Shown piece after piece: positions 8,741 to 18,959 of a DNA stretch of 64,000 bases (position 1 is the stretch's first letter; every line of letters starts with the position of its first letter). The DNA lies in NCBI GenBank assembly GCA_937958815.1, contig CALGMR010000003.1, positions 62,001 to 126,000 of the forward strand, given 5' to 3'. The DNA is from an uncultured Rhizobiaceae group bacterium. GTDB lineage: Bacteria; Pseudomonadota; Alphaproteobacteria; Rhizobiales; Rhizobiaceae. A program made the translations under genes and the position numbers. Under the pieces are notes generated by a model. The model was given only the letters and a program-made list of their open reading frames with translations. It ran no database searches and was not told where the DNA came from.

Positions 8741-9655
8741 TTATCCCTGCCGCGCCTGCGCCAAGGGGTGTGCGGATTCAACCAGTCCTCGCAATCGCTC
8801 TTCCAACACATGGGTGTAGATTTGCGTTGTCGAAATATCAGCGTGCCCCAACAATTGCTGCACGGCGCGCAAATCCGCACCATTTTGCAGCAAGTGGCTG
8901 GCAAATGCGTGGCGCAAAACGTGCGGAGAAATCTTTGTTGCATTAAGTCCGGCACGCGCAGCAAGTGATTTTAATTCGCGTGCAAAATGTTGGCGCGTTA
9001 GGTGTCCGCTTTCGCCAGAAGAAGGAAACAGCCAAGACGTATCTTGAGCTTTCAACAAAGCACTGTATGTGCTCACCGCTTGTTTTGCTTTGTCGCCCAA
9101 AGGCACCATGCGTTCTTTATTACCCTTACCTGTCACGATCAAAAAACGGACATCACGACGCGTTGCCGATTCAGGCAGACTGACAAGTTCAGATACCCGC
9201 AATCCGGTGGCATAGAGCAATTCAAGCAAGGCATGCATACGCGCGGCTTTGAACCGGGCGCTGTCTTTCTTCGCATTTTCCACTTCTTCTTCCGCAGTTA
9301 GCAAAAGCTGATCCACATCTGCTTCGCTCATAATTTTCGGCAAAGGCCGTTGCGTGCGAGGGTTGTCGATTGAACCTGTAGGGTCATCTTCTCTCAACCC
9401 TTCTGAAAACGTGAACCGATAGAGCTGGCGCAAAGCAGATAATTTTCGCGCCTGAGACGAGGCTGAATAGCCGCGCTGCTCCATATCCGAAATCCATCCA
9501 CGCACATCTGTCGGACCTGCAGAAATCAAAATTGACTTCGAATATTCAGAAAATTCAGTGAGATCACGCTCATACGCGTCCAATGTGTTGGCCGCAGCAC
9601 CTCTCTCAGCGCTCATCATTTCCAAAAATGATTCGATTAGAAAACTGTCATTCAT
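8741..9655 (-). CDS. xerD: Site-specific tyrosine recombinase XerD
   Basis: 304 residues with the SAM-like DNA-binding half (about 1-105) and the catalytic half. All active-site residues are seen: R153 (ATGLRVSEL), K177 (TGKGNK), H245 and R248 (HVLRHAF), H271 (LLGHADIS) and nucleophile Y280 (TQIYTH). XerD with XerC resolves chromosome dimers at dif during division under FtsK control. The position next to aroK-aroB with a small ORF between is the chromosomal housekeeping arrangement, not an island integrase. The ATG at 9655 fits the family N-terminus. Confidence 0.9.
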   Translation of the reverse strand: MNDSFLIESFLEMMSAERGAAANTLDAYERDLTEFSEYSKSILISAGPTDVRGWISDMEQRGYSASSQARKLSALRQLYRFTFSEGLREDDPTGSIDNPRTQRPLPKIMSEADVDQLLLTAEEEVENAKKDSARFKAARMHALLELLYATGLRVSELVSLPESATRRDVRFLIVTGKGNKERMVPLGDKAKQAVSTYSALLKAQDTSWLFPSSGESGHLTRQHFARELKSLAARAGLNATKISPHVLRHAFASHLLQNGADLRAVQQLLGHADISTTQIYTHVLEERLRGLVESAHPLAQARQG

Positions 9656-9713
9656 GCTTAGGTTGTAAGCAAAATGTCTTTGAAAAACCTAAACTGGCAA
9701 AAAATTTTATGCT

Positions 9714-9857
9714 TTATGGATTGATGCGTTTTGAAGGAATTTTAACGCGCATTTCGCGTTCATCAGGCTCAACAAATGTCGCCAAAGCAAACATTCCACC
9801 ATAGGCAAGGCCCGCTAAAACGCCGCAAATAACGATAAATCGGATAAGACTAGGCAC
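9714..9857 (-). CDS. 47-residue membrane protein upstream of xerD
   Basis: A short ORF between xerD and aroK. A GTG at 9857 preceded by AGGGG at good spacing opens a 47-residue protein: MPSLIRF, one hydrophobic helix rich in Gly/Ala (about 6-30, with AYGGMFALATFV), then a charged end EPDEREMRVKIPSKRINP and TAA at 9714. I recall similarly sized proteins with the same (F)VEP.ERE.V.IP ending at this place in other Rhizobiales, sometimes mislabelled histidine kinase. Function unknown; a single-pass inner-membrane protein with a polar C-terminus. It is co-oriented with xerD, 58 bp upstream. Confidence 0.75.
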   Translation of the reverse strand: MPSLIRFIVICGVLAGLAYGGMFALATFVEPDEREMRVKIPSKRINP

Positions 9858-10055
9858 TGATAGAACCCCTGAATTCTTTAAACGCAGCCCATACCTGAGC
9901 CAAACCGTGTTTATAACTTACCCCAAATGGCTTTATGATAAAGCTTGCGCAGAATAGCAAGTTTCAACACGCCTCTTGACGTAAGATCAATTATGCGGTG
10001 TTTGACGCTGAACTTCGTAACTGACACCCGAAAAAGAAACCAGAAAACAGACACC

Positions 10056-10673
10056 GTGAACACAGCAACAAGCCAAGAAGTCAATCGTGCGGTTATCGCA
10101 GACCGTTCCAGCACCATCCGCCGCGCACTGGCAGGACGTAGCATCGTTCTTGTTGGGATTATGGGCGTGGGAAAATCCACTATTGGGAAAAAGCTGGCTC
10201 AGTATCTCGATATCCCGTTTGTAGACGCCGATAAAGAAATCGAAAAAGCGGCAGGAATGGATATCCAAGATATCTTCGACCAGTTTGGTGAAGAAGCTTT
10301 CCGTTCTGGGGAGAAAAAAGTCATTAAACGCCTGATGGGTGAAGGCCAGAAAATTCTAGCCACTGGTGGTGGCGCGTTCATGAACGAAGAAGTTCGCGCT
10401 GACATTGCTGAAGGTGGTGTTTCTGTCTGGTTAAACGCTGACCTCGACATTCTTATGAAACGTGTTCAGCGACGTTCGGACCGACCTTTGCTCAAAACTG
10501 AAGACCCAGAAGCGGTTATGAAAGCTTTGTTGGAAGAGCGTAACCCAGTTTACGCATTGTCTGATGTGCATATTGAATCGCGCACAGTCAGCCGCGATGT
10601 GATTGCAGCCGAAGTTGTTGATCTGCTCGCAGATCAACTTCCGGCGATCGCTGAGGCTCGGAACTGGGAATAA
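10056..10673 (+). CDS. aroK: Shikimate kinase
   Basis: Phosphorylates shikimate at the 3-hydroxyl in aromatic amino acid synthesis. With the GTG at 10056 it has 205 residues: about 25 of leader, then P-loop GIMGVGKST (34-42), the shikimate-contacting D/R segments (FRSGEKKVIKRL, LATGGGAFMNE) and the lid RSDRPLL. Longer in-frame starts at 9945 and 9993 exist but add residues outside the fold; no ribosome site is convincing for any of them, so the start is uncertain. It overlaps aroB by one base (TAATG), the usual coupled aroKB pair. Confidence 0.9.
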   Translation: MNTATSQEVNRAVIADRSSTIRRALAGRSIVLVGIMGVGKSTIGKKLAQYLDIPFVDADKEIEKAAGMDIQDIFDQFGEEAFRSGEKKVIKRLMGEGQKILATGGGAFMNEEVRADIAEGGVSVWLNADLDILMKRVQRRSDRPLLKTEDPEAVMKALLEERNPVYALSDVHIESRTVSRDVIAAEVVDLLADQLPAIAEARNWE

Positions 10674-11815
10674 TGGTCGCCCCAGCGACATCTTCAAATG
10701 ACATTGAAAAAATCCGTGTCGACCTCGGTAAGCGCGGATATGACATTTTCATTGGCGATGGACTGGTTGCGCAAGCCGGAACATATATTTCCGACCTCCA
10801 GCCCGACGCCCGATGCATCATCGTTACGGACGACAATGTAAACGCATTGCATGGGGACACTCTTCGGCAGTCGCTTTCGGATGCTGGACTGGAATCTCAT
10901 ACAATATCAGTCGCCCCGGGTGAGCCCTCGAAGGGCTTTCCCACATTGGAGACCGTTGTAGATGGTGTCCTAGCAGCAGGCATGGAGCGTGGCGATGTTT
11001 TGCTTGCATTTGGTGGTGGCGTTGTGGGTGACCTTGCAGGCTTTGCCGCAGGCATCGTGCGGCGCGGCATGGGCTTTGTTCAAATTCCCACATCCTTGTT
11101 GGCACAAGTGGATTCCTCGGTTGGTGGCAAAACAGGCATCAATTCTCCGCGTGGTAAAAACCTTGTCGGACTGTTCAACCAACCCTCGCTTGTTTTGGCC
11201 GACACAAGCGTGTTGGACACACTGAGCGACCGCGAAATGCGGGCGGGTTATGCAGAAGTGGCAAAATACGGATTGATTGATCAACCGGATTTTTTCCATT
11301 GGTTAGAAGACAATCATGAAGCCGTATTTGCGGGTGGTGCAGCACGCCGTCATGCCATTGCTCAAAGCTGCCGTTCAAAGGCCGCCGTTGTGAAAGCCGA
11401 TGAATTGGAAAACGGCAGTCGCGCGCTTCTCAACCTTGGTCACACATTCGGCCATGCCTTGGAAGCCTCAGTGGCATACGATTCCGAACGACTTGTCCAT
11501 GGAGAGGGTGTGGCGATTGGCATGGTCATGGCCCATGAGTTTTCCAACCGGCTGAACCATTGTGGCCCCGAAGCTGCTGAACGGGTGATTGCCCATCTGG
11601 AAAAAGTTGGGCTGCCCACGAGGCTCGATCAAATCCCCGGCCCCAAGCCAACGCTTGATCAATTGATCGATGCCATCGCCCAAGACAAAAAAGTATCACG
11701 CGGGGCGCTGACATTTATTTTGACCGAAGGCATTGGCAAATCTTTTGTGTCAAAAGACGTGCCTGTCAGTCAGGTGCGCGACTATTTACAGCAAAAGCTA
11801 AACGCTTCCGCTTGA
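10673..11815 (+). CDS. aroB: 3-dehydroquinate synthase
   Basis: 380 residues; converts DAHP to 3-dehydroquinate using NAD and a divalent metal in the cytoplasm. Visible family blocks are the NAD-binding AFGGGVVGDLAGF (around 112-124), SLLAQVDSSVGGKTGIN (141-157) and the metal-site stretches LNLGHTFGHALE and LVHGEGVAIGM. Length is normal. Its ATG overlaps the last base of aroK, so the two shikimate genes are translationally coupled. The 82-bp gap to the next gene holds no obvious terminator. Confidence 0.95.
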   Translation: MVAPATSSNDIEKIRVDLGKRGYDIFIGDGLVAQAGTYISDLQPDARCIIVTDDNVNALHGDTLRQSLSDAGLESHTISVAPGEPSKGFPTLETVVDGVLAAGMERGDVLLAFGGGVVGDLAGFAAGIVRRGMGFVQIPTSLLAQVDSSVGGKTGINSPRGKNLVGLFNQPSLVLADTSVLDTLSDREMRAGYAEVAKYGLIDQPDFFHWLEDNHEAVFAGGAARRHAIAQSCRSKAAVVKADELENGSRALLNLGHTFGHALEASVAYDSERLVHGEGVAIGMVMAHEFSNRLNHCGPEAAERVIAHLEKVGLPTRLDQIPGPKPTLDQLIDAIAQDKKVSRGALTFILTEGIGKSFVSKDVPVSQVRDYLQQKLNASA

Positions 11816-11897
11816 ACCAAATTCCATTTACATTGCTGCCAATAGCCATTGCACCATGCGTGTATTGCCTAAATTTTAAATCATACCGGATAATCCC

Positions 11898-13169
11898 ATG
11901 ACAGTTTCCCTGCTGCTCGTTTTCTGCGCTATTCTTTGTCTCGTTGGGCTTTCTGCCTTTTTCTCCGGGTCAGAAACCGCGCTTACTGCCGTCTCCCGTG
12001 CGCGCATCAACTCGCTGGAAAAGGCGGGGGACAAGAGAGCTGCTCTGGTTTCAAGCCTGATCGATATTCAAGAAAAACTAATTGGGTCTTTGTTGTTGTC
12101 GAACAATATCGTCAACATTCTGGCGTCTGCTTTGGCCACAAGCCTGTTCATTGGATTGTTCGGCGACATTGGAGTGATTTACGCGACAATTGGCATGACC
12201 ATTCTCGTGGTTATTTTTGCCGAAGTCCTTCCAAAGAGCTGGGCGATTGCGAACACCGAAAAATTCGCGCTGACCGTTGCCCCGTTTGTGAACATCATCG
12301 TGATTGTGTTTGGCCCAATCACCAACATCGTCACGCGCATTGTGCGCACCGTTTTGCGGGTTTTTGGCATTGATCTGGACGAAGATTCTTCCCCCCTGTC
12401 TGGCCATGATGAATTGCGCGGCACGGTCGATGTGTTGAACCGCGATGGCGCGATGGCCAAAGACGACAAAGATCGCGTGGGCGGCGTGCTCGATCTCCAC
12501 GAACTCGAACTGTCTGACGTGATGGTTCACCGCACCGCCATGACCAGCATCAATGCTGACGAACGGCCCGAAGACTTGGTCACACAAATTTTGGAAAGCC
12601 AACACACCCGCATTCCGGTTTGGGAAGACGAAGCCGACAATATTATCGGCATTGTCCATGCCAAAGACATGCTGCGCGCCCTGGCTGCTGGAAAATACAA
12701 CGCCAAGAAATTCAACATTCGTAAAACAATGGTGGAGCCATGGTTCGTGCCTGAATCAACCTCCTTGCAAGATCAATTGAACGCATTCCTGCGCCGCCAA
12801 GCCCATATTGCTCTCGTAGTTGATGAATATGGCGAAGTGGAAGGCTTGGTCACGCTGGAAGATATTTTGGAAGAAATCGTCGGCGAGATTGCCGATGAGC
12901 ATGACACCGAATTATCAGGCCTCGCTCCACAAGTGGATGGCTCCGTGATCGTTGATGGCACATTGCCCATCCGTGATCTCAACCGCGCATTGGACTGGAA
13001 CCTGCCCGACGAAGAAGCCACCACGATTGCAGGTCTCGTTATTCACGAAAGCCAGATGATCCCAGAAGAAAAACAAACCTTCACCTTCCACGGCAAACGT
13101 TTTGTCGTCATGGCGAGAGAGAAAAACAGAATTACAAAACTGCGTGTGCGGAATATTCGTGCTCAGTAA
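11898..13169 (+). CDS. HlyC/CorC family transporter (CNNM domain, CBS pair)
   Basis: 423 residues: an N-terminal CNNM/DUF21 membrane domain (about 1-190) with FFSGSETALTAVSRARI, a CBS pair (about 200-325; MVHRTAMTSI and IALVVDEYGEVEGLVTLEDILEEIVGEI) and a C-terminal CorC_HlyC domain. These proteins are linked to Mg2+/Co2+ homeostasis; older hemolysin labels come from TlyC-like members. It is placed after aroKB in this orientation in many Rhizobiales, as far as I recall. Inner-membrane protein, with the CBS module expected to bind adenine nucleotides. Confidence 0.88.
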   Translation: MTVSLLLVFCAILCLVGLSAFFSGSETALTAVSRARINSLEKAGDKRAALVSSLIDIQEKLIGSLLLSNNIVNILASALATSLFIGLFGDIGVIYATIGMTILVVIFAEVLPKSWAIANTEKFALTVAPFVNIIVIVFGPITNIVTRIVRTVLRVFGIDLDEDSSPLSGHDELRGTVDVLNRDGAMAKDDKDRVGGVLDLHELELSDVMVHRTAMTSINADERPEDLVTQILESQHTRIPVWEDEADNIIGIVHAKDMLRALAAGKYNAKKFNIRKTMVEPWFVPESTSLQDQLNAFLRRQAHIALVVDEYGEVEGLVTLEDILEEIVGEIADEHDTELSGLAPQVDGSVIVDGTLPIRDLNRALDWNLPDEEATTIAGLVIHESQMIPEEKQTFTFHGKRFVVMAREKNRITKLRVRNIRAQ

Positions 13170-13252
13170 GTAGGCAGACGTTCAAGGCAGCTTGAAGCCC
13201 TTCCAAGACATTTGAATTCCGGTCATACCACCGCAAAAATGGAACGCGTTAG

Positions 13253-13873
13253 ATGATTGATCTCGCAAATTTAGGCATTGTTGCTGCGACATTTTTTGTT
13301 GCGGCTGCTTCCCCAGGCCCAGCTACTTTAGCGGTATCAACAGTTGCAATAAGTGCTGGCAGATCGGCTGGAATGTTATTCGGACTTGGATTGTCAATCG
13401 GATTGGCGTTCTGGGGTGTAATCGCTGCAACCGGTCTTGGCGCAATACTCCAAACGTCCGCAGCTGCACTGACAATTTTGAAATTGATTGGTGGCGCTTA
13501 CTTGATTTGGCTCGCCTATCTTTCAGGCCGATCTGCAATGGAAGTGTCCGAAAAGGAACCCGATTGCAAAACTGCACAACACTATTTCAGAAGTGGTTTA
13601 TTTCTCAACTTGTCTAACCCAAAAGCGGTACTCGCTTGGATGGCAGTATTGGCATTGGGACTCGGTGGGGAAAGCGTAGCTTTGCAGATGACGATCTCCA
13701 CACTGTCATGCTCAGTACTTGGGCTGTTAATCTACACCGCTTATGCATTCGTCTTTTCTACCAAGCACGCAATGTCACTATACCGCAGGGTTAGAAGGCG
13801 GATTGAAGGAGCAGTTGCGGTCTTGTTCGCATTGGCTGGGTTTGGCCTGATTAAATCTGCTCTGAGCCGATAG
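13253..13873 (+). CDS. LysE/RhtB family translocator
   Basis: 206 residues with about six hydrophobic helices and the LysE signature near the N-terminus, FFVAAASPGPATLAV, followed by SAGRSAGMLFGLGLSIG; a second family block is LFLNLSNPKAVLAW. LysE/RhtB proteins export amino acids or related small metabolites through the inner membrane. The substrate cannot be assigned. It starts 83 bp after the CorC-like gene and is followed by convergent bolA. Confidence 0.88.
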   Translation: MIDLANLGIVAATFFVAAASPGPATLAVSTVAISAGRSAGMLFGLGLSIGLAFWGVIAATGLGAILQTSAAALTILKLIGGAYLIWLAYLSGRSAMEVSEKEPDCKTAQHYFRSGLFLNLSNPKAVLAWMAVLALGLGGESVALQMTISTLSCSVLGLLIYTAYAFVFSTKHAMSLYRRVRRRIEGAVAVLFALAGFGLIKSALSR

Positions 13874-13920
13874 AATCAGTCACTTTGTCCGCATCGCTGC
13901 CATAGACGATAACTCGTTAT

Positions 13921-14199
13921 CTACCCCGTCCCTTTCACATCAATCGCCAATGCATGAAGCCCTGCGGCAATTTCTTCCGCACACACTTCGTTTACCGCGC
14001 GGTGAATGTTCACGCGGCTCATGCCGTTGAAATGCTCTGCGACCATTCGCACACGAATGTGGCTTTCGCCCTGCCCGTTGAAACCGGGTTGATGACCTGA
14101 ATGCAAATGGCTTTCATTTATGATTTCAAGTGATTGCGGATTGAACGCCGCTTCCATTTTCTCTTCCAATTTTAATATCAATGGACCTTTTTCAGTCAT
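13921..14199 (-). CDS. BolA family protein
   Basis: 92 residues with the BolA fold signature: LEIINESHLHSGH, then SHIRVRMVAEHFNGMSRVNIHRAVNEVCAEEI. The His residues in the HLHSGH and IHRAV regions are those that help coordinate an iron-sulfur cluster with monothiol glutaredoxins in this family. BolA proteins act in Fe-S trafficking and in morphology and stress regulation. It is divergent from the J-domain gene and cobS-cobT, a conserved neighbourhood in Rhizobiales. Confidence 0.88.
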   Translation of the reverse strand: MTEKGPLILKLEEKMEAAFNPQSLEIINESHLHSGHQPGFNGQGESHIRVRMVAEHFNGMSRVNIHRAVNEVCAEEIAAGLHALAIDVKGTG

Positions 14200-14361
14200 C
14201 GACCGTATCTCCTATGTCAGAATCTCTTGCTTCGGTGGGTGGCTTTTTGGCGCTTTCTGGTCTATGAACTGTAGCTTGCAAAATTCGCAATCCACAATGT
14301 CGCAATCTTTTCTGCGGCTGTGCGGTTGTTTGTCATTAAATGCAAACCCAATATAGGTAAC

Positions 14362-14979
14362 ATGGCTTCTAATTCCGATATTTTTGATAAAATCCGCATC
14401 AAACCCCGTGGGGCAAAGAAAAAGGAAGAAGAAGCGCGCATTGCTGGCCAATGTGCGTGGGAGGGGTGTGAAAAGCCTGGCCCCCACAAAGCACCTATGG
14501 GGCGCAATCGCGAAGGCCAATACATCAACATGTGTATCGACCACGTGCGTCAGTACAACAAGAATTTCAATTATTTCTCTGGCTTGAGCGATGACGAAAT
14601 CGCCAAATTCCAGAAAGAAAATATCACAGGCAACCGCCCCACAAAGCCTATGAGCGGCCGTCGTCCGGGTCAGCCCGTCGATGAATCCACATTGCGCGCC
14701 ACGCCCGGTTGGCACGCAAAGGTGCAAAGCCGCTACACGCCAGACGGCAAGCGCATTCCTTCCACAGGCGGCCCACGGAAATTGAAGCGTTTGGAAGAGA
14801 AGGCGCTCAAAGATCTTGGTCTGCCATCAACAGCATCCAGTGAACACATCACCAAAAAATACAAAGCTCTGGTGAAAGAAAACCATCCGGATGCCAATGG
14901 TGGCGACCGATCGTCGGAAGATCGCCTGCGTCAAATTATTCAGGCCTACAAACAACTCAAGCGCGCGGGTTTGTGCTAG
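14362..14979 (+). CDS. J-domain (DnaJ-like) protein with N-terminal Cys/His cluster
   Basis: 205 residues. The C-terminal 60 residues form a J domain with the Hsp70-stimulating HPD at 175-177 (KENHPDANGGD). The N-terminal part carries C31, C36, C58 and H61 (CAWEGC and MCIDH), spaced like a possible zinc site, followed by a linker rich in Pro/Arg. The start at 14362 has AGGTAAC just before it; the longer ORF from 14320 is less likely. A DnaK co-chaperone role is implied by HPD. Its conserved position between bolA and cobS suggests a client in cobalamin or Fe-S biology, which is inference. Confidence 0.82.
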   Translation: MASNSDIFDKIRIKPRGAKKKEEEARIAGQCAWEGCEKPGPHKAPMGRNREGQYINMCIDHVRQYNKNFNYFSGLSDDEIAKFQKENITGNRPTKPMSGRRPGQPVDESTLRATPGWHAKVQSRYTPDGKRIPSTGGPRKLKRLEEKALKDLGLPSTASSEHITKKYKALVKENHPDANGGDRSSEDRLRQIIQAYKQLKRAGLC

Positions 14980-15066
14980 CCAATTGTTCTGCTAGATAAA
15001 TTCCAAGACACATCATCAATTTTGGGCAAATCAACCCTGCCCCACATTTAGTAAGAGCATTTTTCC

Positions 15067-16041
15067 ATGAGCGACCACGCCAACATGCCGGACCGTGAGG
15101 TTTCGGTTCGTGAAGTTTTCGGTATTGATTCCGATATGATGGTTCCCGCCTACAGCGAACCCACCGACCACGTTCCTCCGCTGGACCCTGATTATTTGTT
15201 CGACAAGAACACCACATTGGCAATTCTGGCAGGTTATGCGTTCAACCGTCGCGTCATGGTGACAGGTTATCACGGTACGGGTAAATCCACCCATATTGAA
15301 CAAATCGGCGCGCGCTTGAACTGGCCAACAGTTCGCGTAAACCTCGACAGCCATATTTCCCGTATCGACTTGATCGGTAAAGACGCAATCGTTTTGAAAG
15401 ACGGCCAACAGGTCACCGAATTCAAAGACGGCATTCTGCCATGGGCGTTACAAAACAATGTTGCCCTCGTGTTCGATGAATACGATGCAGGTCGTCCTGA
15501 CGTTATGTTTGTGATTCAGCGCGTATTAGAAGTGGCAGGTCGATTGACCCTGTTGGACCAAAACCGTGTGATCGAACCGCACCCATCCTTCCGTCTGTTC
15601 GCTACAACCAACACTGTGGGTCTTGGCGACACATCAGGGCTTTATCACGGCACACAACAGATCAACCAAGGTCAAATGGACCGTTGGTCAATTGTTACCA
15701 CTTTGAACTATCTGCCCCACGAGCATGAAGTCGACATCGTTCAGGCCAAAACACCTAAGTGGCAAAATGATGCTGGCAAAGACAACATCAACAAAATGGT
15801 TCGCGTTGCAGACATGACCCGTGCTGCGTTCATCAATGGTGATCTTTCCACAGTCATGAGCCCGCGAACTGTGCTCACATGGGCCGAGAATGCGACCATT
15901 TTCGACGATATTTCTTTCGCATTCCGTCTCACATTCCTAAACAAATGTGACGAATTGGAACGTTCCCTCGTGGCTGAGTTTTATCAACGCGCATTTGGCG
16001 AAGAGCTCAAAGAAAGCGCTGCCAACGTGGCATTGGCATAA
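15067..16041 (+). CDS. cobS: Cobaltochelatase subunit CobS (AAA+ ATPase)
   Basis: 324 residues. Walker A is GYHGTGKS (67-74), Walker B is ALVFDEYD (133-140), and the fold belongs to the MoxR/CobS AAA+ group. CobS with CobT forms the chaperone-like ATPase that, with CobN, inserts Co2+ into hydrogenobyrinic acid a,c-diamide in the aerobic B12 pathway. cobT follows 6 bp later. CobN is not in the window. No cobalamin-riboswitch-like structure was seen in the 87 bp upstream, which suggests constitutive expression. Confidence 0.95.
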   Translation: MSDHANMPDREVSVREVFGIDSDMMVPAYSEPTDHVPPLDPDYLFDKNTTLAILAGYAFNRRVMVTGYHGTGKSTHIEQIGARLNWPTVRVNLDSHISRIDLIGKDAIVLKDGQQVTEFKDGILPWALQNNVALVFDEYDAGRPDVMFVIQRVLEVAGRLTLLDQNRVIEPHPSFRLFATTNTVGLGDTSGLYHGTQQINQGQMDRWSIVTTLNYLPHEHEVDIVQAKTPKWQNDAGKDNINKMVRVADMTRAAFINGDLSTVMSPRTVLTWAENATIFDDISFAFRLTFLNKCDELERSLVAEFYQRAFGEELKESAANVALA

Positions 16042-16047
16042 CCCGCC

Positions 16048-17958
16048 ATGGCACGCATAGGTGACAATTCAGGAAATACCGAATCCATCAAAGATGTGGA
16101 GCCGCTGAAACAGTCAGTGGCAGGTTGTATGCGCGCAATCGCGCAAGAATCTGAGTTGGAAATCACCTATGGTCGCGATAAGCCCGGAATGTCCGGAGAC
16201 CGTGTGCGCCTGCCTGATCCGTCTAAAAATCCATCAACTGCAGAAGTCGCTGTCACACGTGGCTTGGCGGACTCCATGGCCTTGCGTCGCGCAAAGCACG
16301 ACACATCTGTTCATGCACAGCACCTGCCAGCTGGCGACAATGCGCGGGCTGTTTTCAACGCGGTGGAACAAGCTCGCTGCGAAGCCATAGGCTCCAACGC
16401 GATGGAAGGCATGGGCTCTAACATTGATATGATGTTGGAAGACAAATACATGCGCGCTGGTTTTGCCGACGCCACCACCCGTGATGATGCGCCACTGGAA
16501 GATGCAGTGGCGCTTTTGGTGCGCGAAAAAATCACAGGCCGCAAACCACCAAAATCAGCTGAGAACGTTGTCGATCTATGGCGCGATTGGGTAGAAGAAC
16601 GCGCAGGCGAAGCATTCGACAATCTTGACGAACAGCTGGAAGATCAAAACGCTTTTGCCGAAGCCACACGCGACCTCATCGCCCAATTGGAAATGGCAGA
16701 CGAGTTGGGCAATGACCCAACCGACAATGACGACGACGCTTCTGATGAAGATGATGAAAATCAAGAATCTCAAGAAGAGATGGAGCGCGAGAACGAAGAA
16801 GCCACTGGCACTGAAGAAGCCGCTCCAGACGGCACCGAAGCTGATGGTGATGAACAAGAAGCTGGTGAAATGGAAGCGTCAGAATCCACTGGCGAAGAAA
16901 TGTTGGACGACAATGATGAGCAAGCCGAAACACCTGGCGAAGCCCAACGTCCAGACATGCCCCTGTCGAACTTGCCACCAAAATCTGACTACAAGTTTTT
17001 CTCTGACGCCAATGATGAAGAAATTCGCGCTGAAGAACTTTGTGATGATGCCGAGCTGGAACGTCTGCGCGCGTTTCTCGACAAACAACTGGCGCATTTG
17101 CAAAGCGTCGTGGGGCGCCTGGCCAACAAATTGCAGCGCCGATTAATGGCGCAACAAAACCGAGGCTGGGATTTTGATCTCGAAGAAGGCTATCTGGATT
17201 CTGCGCGTCTGACCCGCATCGTAACCGATCGCACTGCGCCACTTTCCTTCAAGATGGAACGCGACACCGATTTCCGTGACACTGTTGTTACCCTTTTGCT
17301 CGACAATTCTGGTTCCATGCGCGGCCGCCCAATCACAGTGGCCGCGACCTGTGCCGATATTCTGGCCCGCACGCTCGAACGTTGCGGTGTAAAAGTTGAA
17401 ATTCTGGGCTTCACGACGAAGGCTTGGAAAGGTGGGCAGTCCCGCGAAACATGGCTCAAGGATGGCAAACCAGCCAATCCAGGTCGCCTCAACGATTTGC
17501 GTCATATTATTTACAAAGCTGCAGACGCCCCGTGGCGTCGCTCTCGCAAAAATCTTGGTTTGATGATGCGCGAAGGTTTGTTGAAAGAGAACATTGATGG
17601 TGAGGCGCTTGAATGGGCACATGACCGTATTGTCAATCGACCTGAACAACGCAAAATCATGATGATGATTTCTGATGGCGCGCCAGTTGATGATTCAACT
17701 TTGTCGGTAAACCCAGGAAATTATCTTGAGCGTCATTTACGCCATGTCATCGAAGAGATTGAAACCAATTCCCCCGTCGAGCTTATGGCCATTGGCATTG
17801 GCCACGATGTGACACGCTACTACAAGCGCGCTGTGACCATCGTGGACGCTGAAGAACTGGCTGGCGCCATGACCGAACAGTTGGCCGCATTGTTTGAAGA
17901 ACAAGCGCCAGCAAAACGTCGTCCGAAACGTCGACGCGCTGAAGGCGTGATTGGGTAA
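16048..17958 (+). CDS. cobT: Cobaltochelatase subunit CobT
   Basis: 636 residues in three parts: an N-terminal domain, a long very acidic Asp/Glu-rich tract (roughly 225-310) and a C-terminal von Willebrand A domain whose metal-ion site is DNSGS at 419-423, with a downstream [11 protein letters not shown] block. This is the CobT layout; it forms stacked rings with CobS. The Arg/Lys-rich end [11 protein letters not shown] is typical. It overlaps the next gene by one base (TAATG). Confidence 0.95.
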   Translation: MARIGDNSGNTESIKDVEPLKQSVAGCMRAIAQESELEITYGRDKPGMSGDRVRLPDPSKNPSTAEVAVTRGLADSMALRRAKHDTSVHAQHLPAGDNARAVFNAVEQARCEAIGSNAMEGMGSNIDMMLEDKYMRAGFADATTRDDAPLEDAVALLVREKITGRKPPKSAENVVDLWRDWVEERAGEAFDNLDEQLEDQNAFAEATRDLIAQLEMADELGNDPTDNDDDASDEDDENQESQEEMERENEEATGTEEAAPDGTEADGDEQEAGEMEASESTGEEMLDDNDEQAETPGEAQRPDMPLSNLPPKSDYKFFSDANDEEIRAEELCDDAELERLRAFLDKQLAHLQSVVGRLANKLQRRLMAQQNRGWDFDLEEGYLDSARLTRIVTDRTAPLSFKMERDTDFRDTVVTLLLDNSGSMRGRPITVAATCADILARTLERCGVKVEILGFTTKAWKGGQSRETWLKDGKPANPGRLNDLRHIIYKAADAPWRRSRKNLGLMMREGLLKENIDGEALEWAHDRIVNRPEQRKIMMMISDGAPVDDSTLSVNPGNYLERHLRHVIEEIETNSPVELMAIGIGHDVTRYYKRAVTIVDAEELAGAMTEQLAALFEEQAPAKRRPKRRRAEGVIG

Positions 17959-18959
17959 TGCGCTCACGCTGTGCTGCTTTGCTGGCGTTTTTCATTGCGA
18001 CATTGCCGTTGAATTCAACAATTGCTGACACAGACTTTGACGTGCAGTCTCAAGTCATTTCCAATTTGGATTTGCGAGACAAAAATCGGACTCGTTTTGG
18101 TGAGTTTAATTTTGTCGGTGGACTGGTCCTTCGATCCAACGATCCTGATTTTGGCGGCATTTCAGCTTTACATGTAACGCCCGACAACAAGATCACTGCC
18201 ATTTCAGATTCCGGTTTCTGGTTTACTGCGCAGTTAAACCGCGGTGAAAATGGACACCCTCTCGCGTTCTCTCAAACGAATATTGCTCCCATCCTAAACT
18301 CAAATGGTGAGCAGTTTGAAAACAAATGGTTGGCTGATGCTGAAGGCATGGCTGTCCGAAAAGACAAAGTCTACATTTCCATGGAGCAGAATTCGCGAAT
18401 TCTATGGTTTCCGACAAGTGGAGACACATTGAAACAACCATCTCAATTGTTGTCTGGTGCAGTGTTCACAGAAACATTGCGCACCAATTTTGCATTGGAG
18501 GCGATAGCAACACCATCACACGACTCTAACTTGCCGTATGATCTGGTTGCCATCAGTGAATTCAGCCCAAATGAAAATGGCCACGCGCGCGCATTCTTCC
18601 GACAATCAGGAGTTTGGAAAGAATTTCAAATCCCGTTGGTGGATCGTTATTTGATCACCGACGCGGCATTTACCCCCTCAGGTGAACTCCTGATATTGGA
18701 ACGCCGTTTTTCGCTCGCCACAGGTGCGCGAGCGCGTGTTCGCCAACTGAATTCAAAAGACATTTCCGAAGGTGCTCTCGTTGATGGGAAAGTTGTTTTG
18801 GAGCTCAACACGGATCAGCAGATTGACAACATGGAGGGCATCAGCGTTTTTAAATCACCAGCTGGGAAAACCAAACTGGCGCTCATATCTGATGACAATC
18901 AATTTCCCCTGCAGCGTACGCTTTATCTCGAGTTTGAGTGGTCAGAAAGCGCCAATTAG
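17958..18959 (+). CDS. Secreted esterase-like activity of phytase family protein
   Basis: 333 residues with a signal peptide (hydrophobic residues 7-20, cleavage near TIADTD). The mature part follows the phytase-like/esterase-like beta-propeller family: FGGISALHV, DNKITAISDSGFWFTAQL, ADAEGMAV, ALEAIATPS, DAAFTPSGELLILERRFS and DNMEGISVF. Members sit in the periplasm; enzymatic activity is poorly established. The start codon overlaps the cobT stop, so it is translationally coupled to the chelatase genes. It ends 4 bp inside the convergent DUF2125 gene. Confidence 0.82.
   Translation: MRSRCAALLAFFIATLPLNSTIADTDFDVQSQVISNLDLRDKNRTRFGEFNFVGGLVLRSNDPDFGGISALHVTPDNKITAISDSGFWFTAQLNRGENGHPLAFSQTNIAPILNSNGEQFENKWLADAEGMAVRKDKVYISMEQNSRILWFPTSGDTLKQPSQLLSGAVFTETLRTNFALEAIATPSHDSNLPYDLVAISEFSPNENGHARAFFRQSGVWKEFQIPLVDRYLITDAAFTPSGELLILERRFSLATGARARVRQLNSKDISEGALVDGKVVLELNTDQQIDNMEGISVFKSPAGKTKLALISDDNQFPLQRTLYLEFEWSESAN

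Noticed and set aside
8741..9655. XerD-like recombinase as a sign of a mobile element
   Set aside because: The full XerD motif set and housekeeping neighbours (aroK-aroB) point to the chromosome dimer resolution enzyme.
13181..13196. TTCAAG/CTTGAA hairpin between the CorC-like and LysE genes
   Set aside because: Only six base pairs and no run of T after it; not enough for a terminator call.
14980..15066. Cobalamin riboswitch before cobS
   Set aside because: Only 87 bases are available and no B12-box-like segment was seen.
16676..17242. Long minus-strand open frames inside cobT
   Set aside because: They mirror the codon pattern of the acidic tract of CobT and have no family features or ribosome site.
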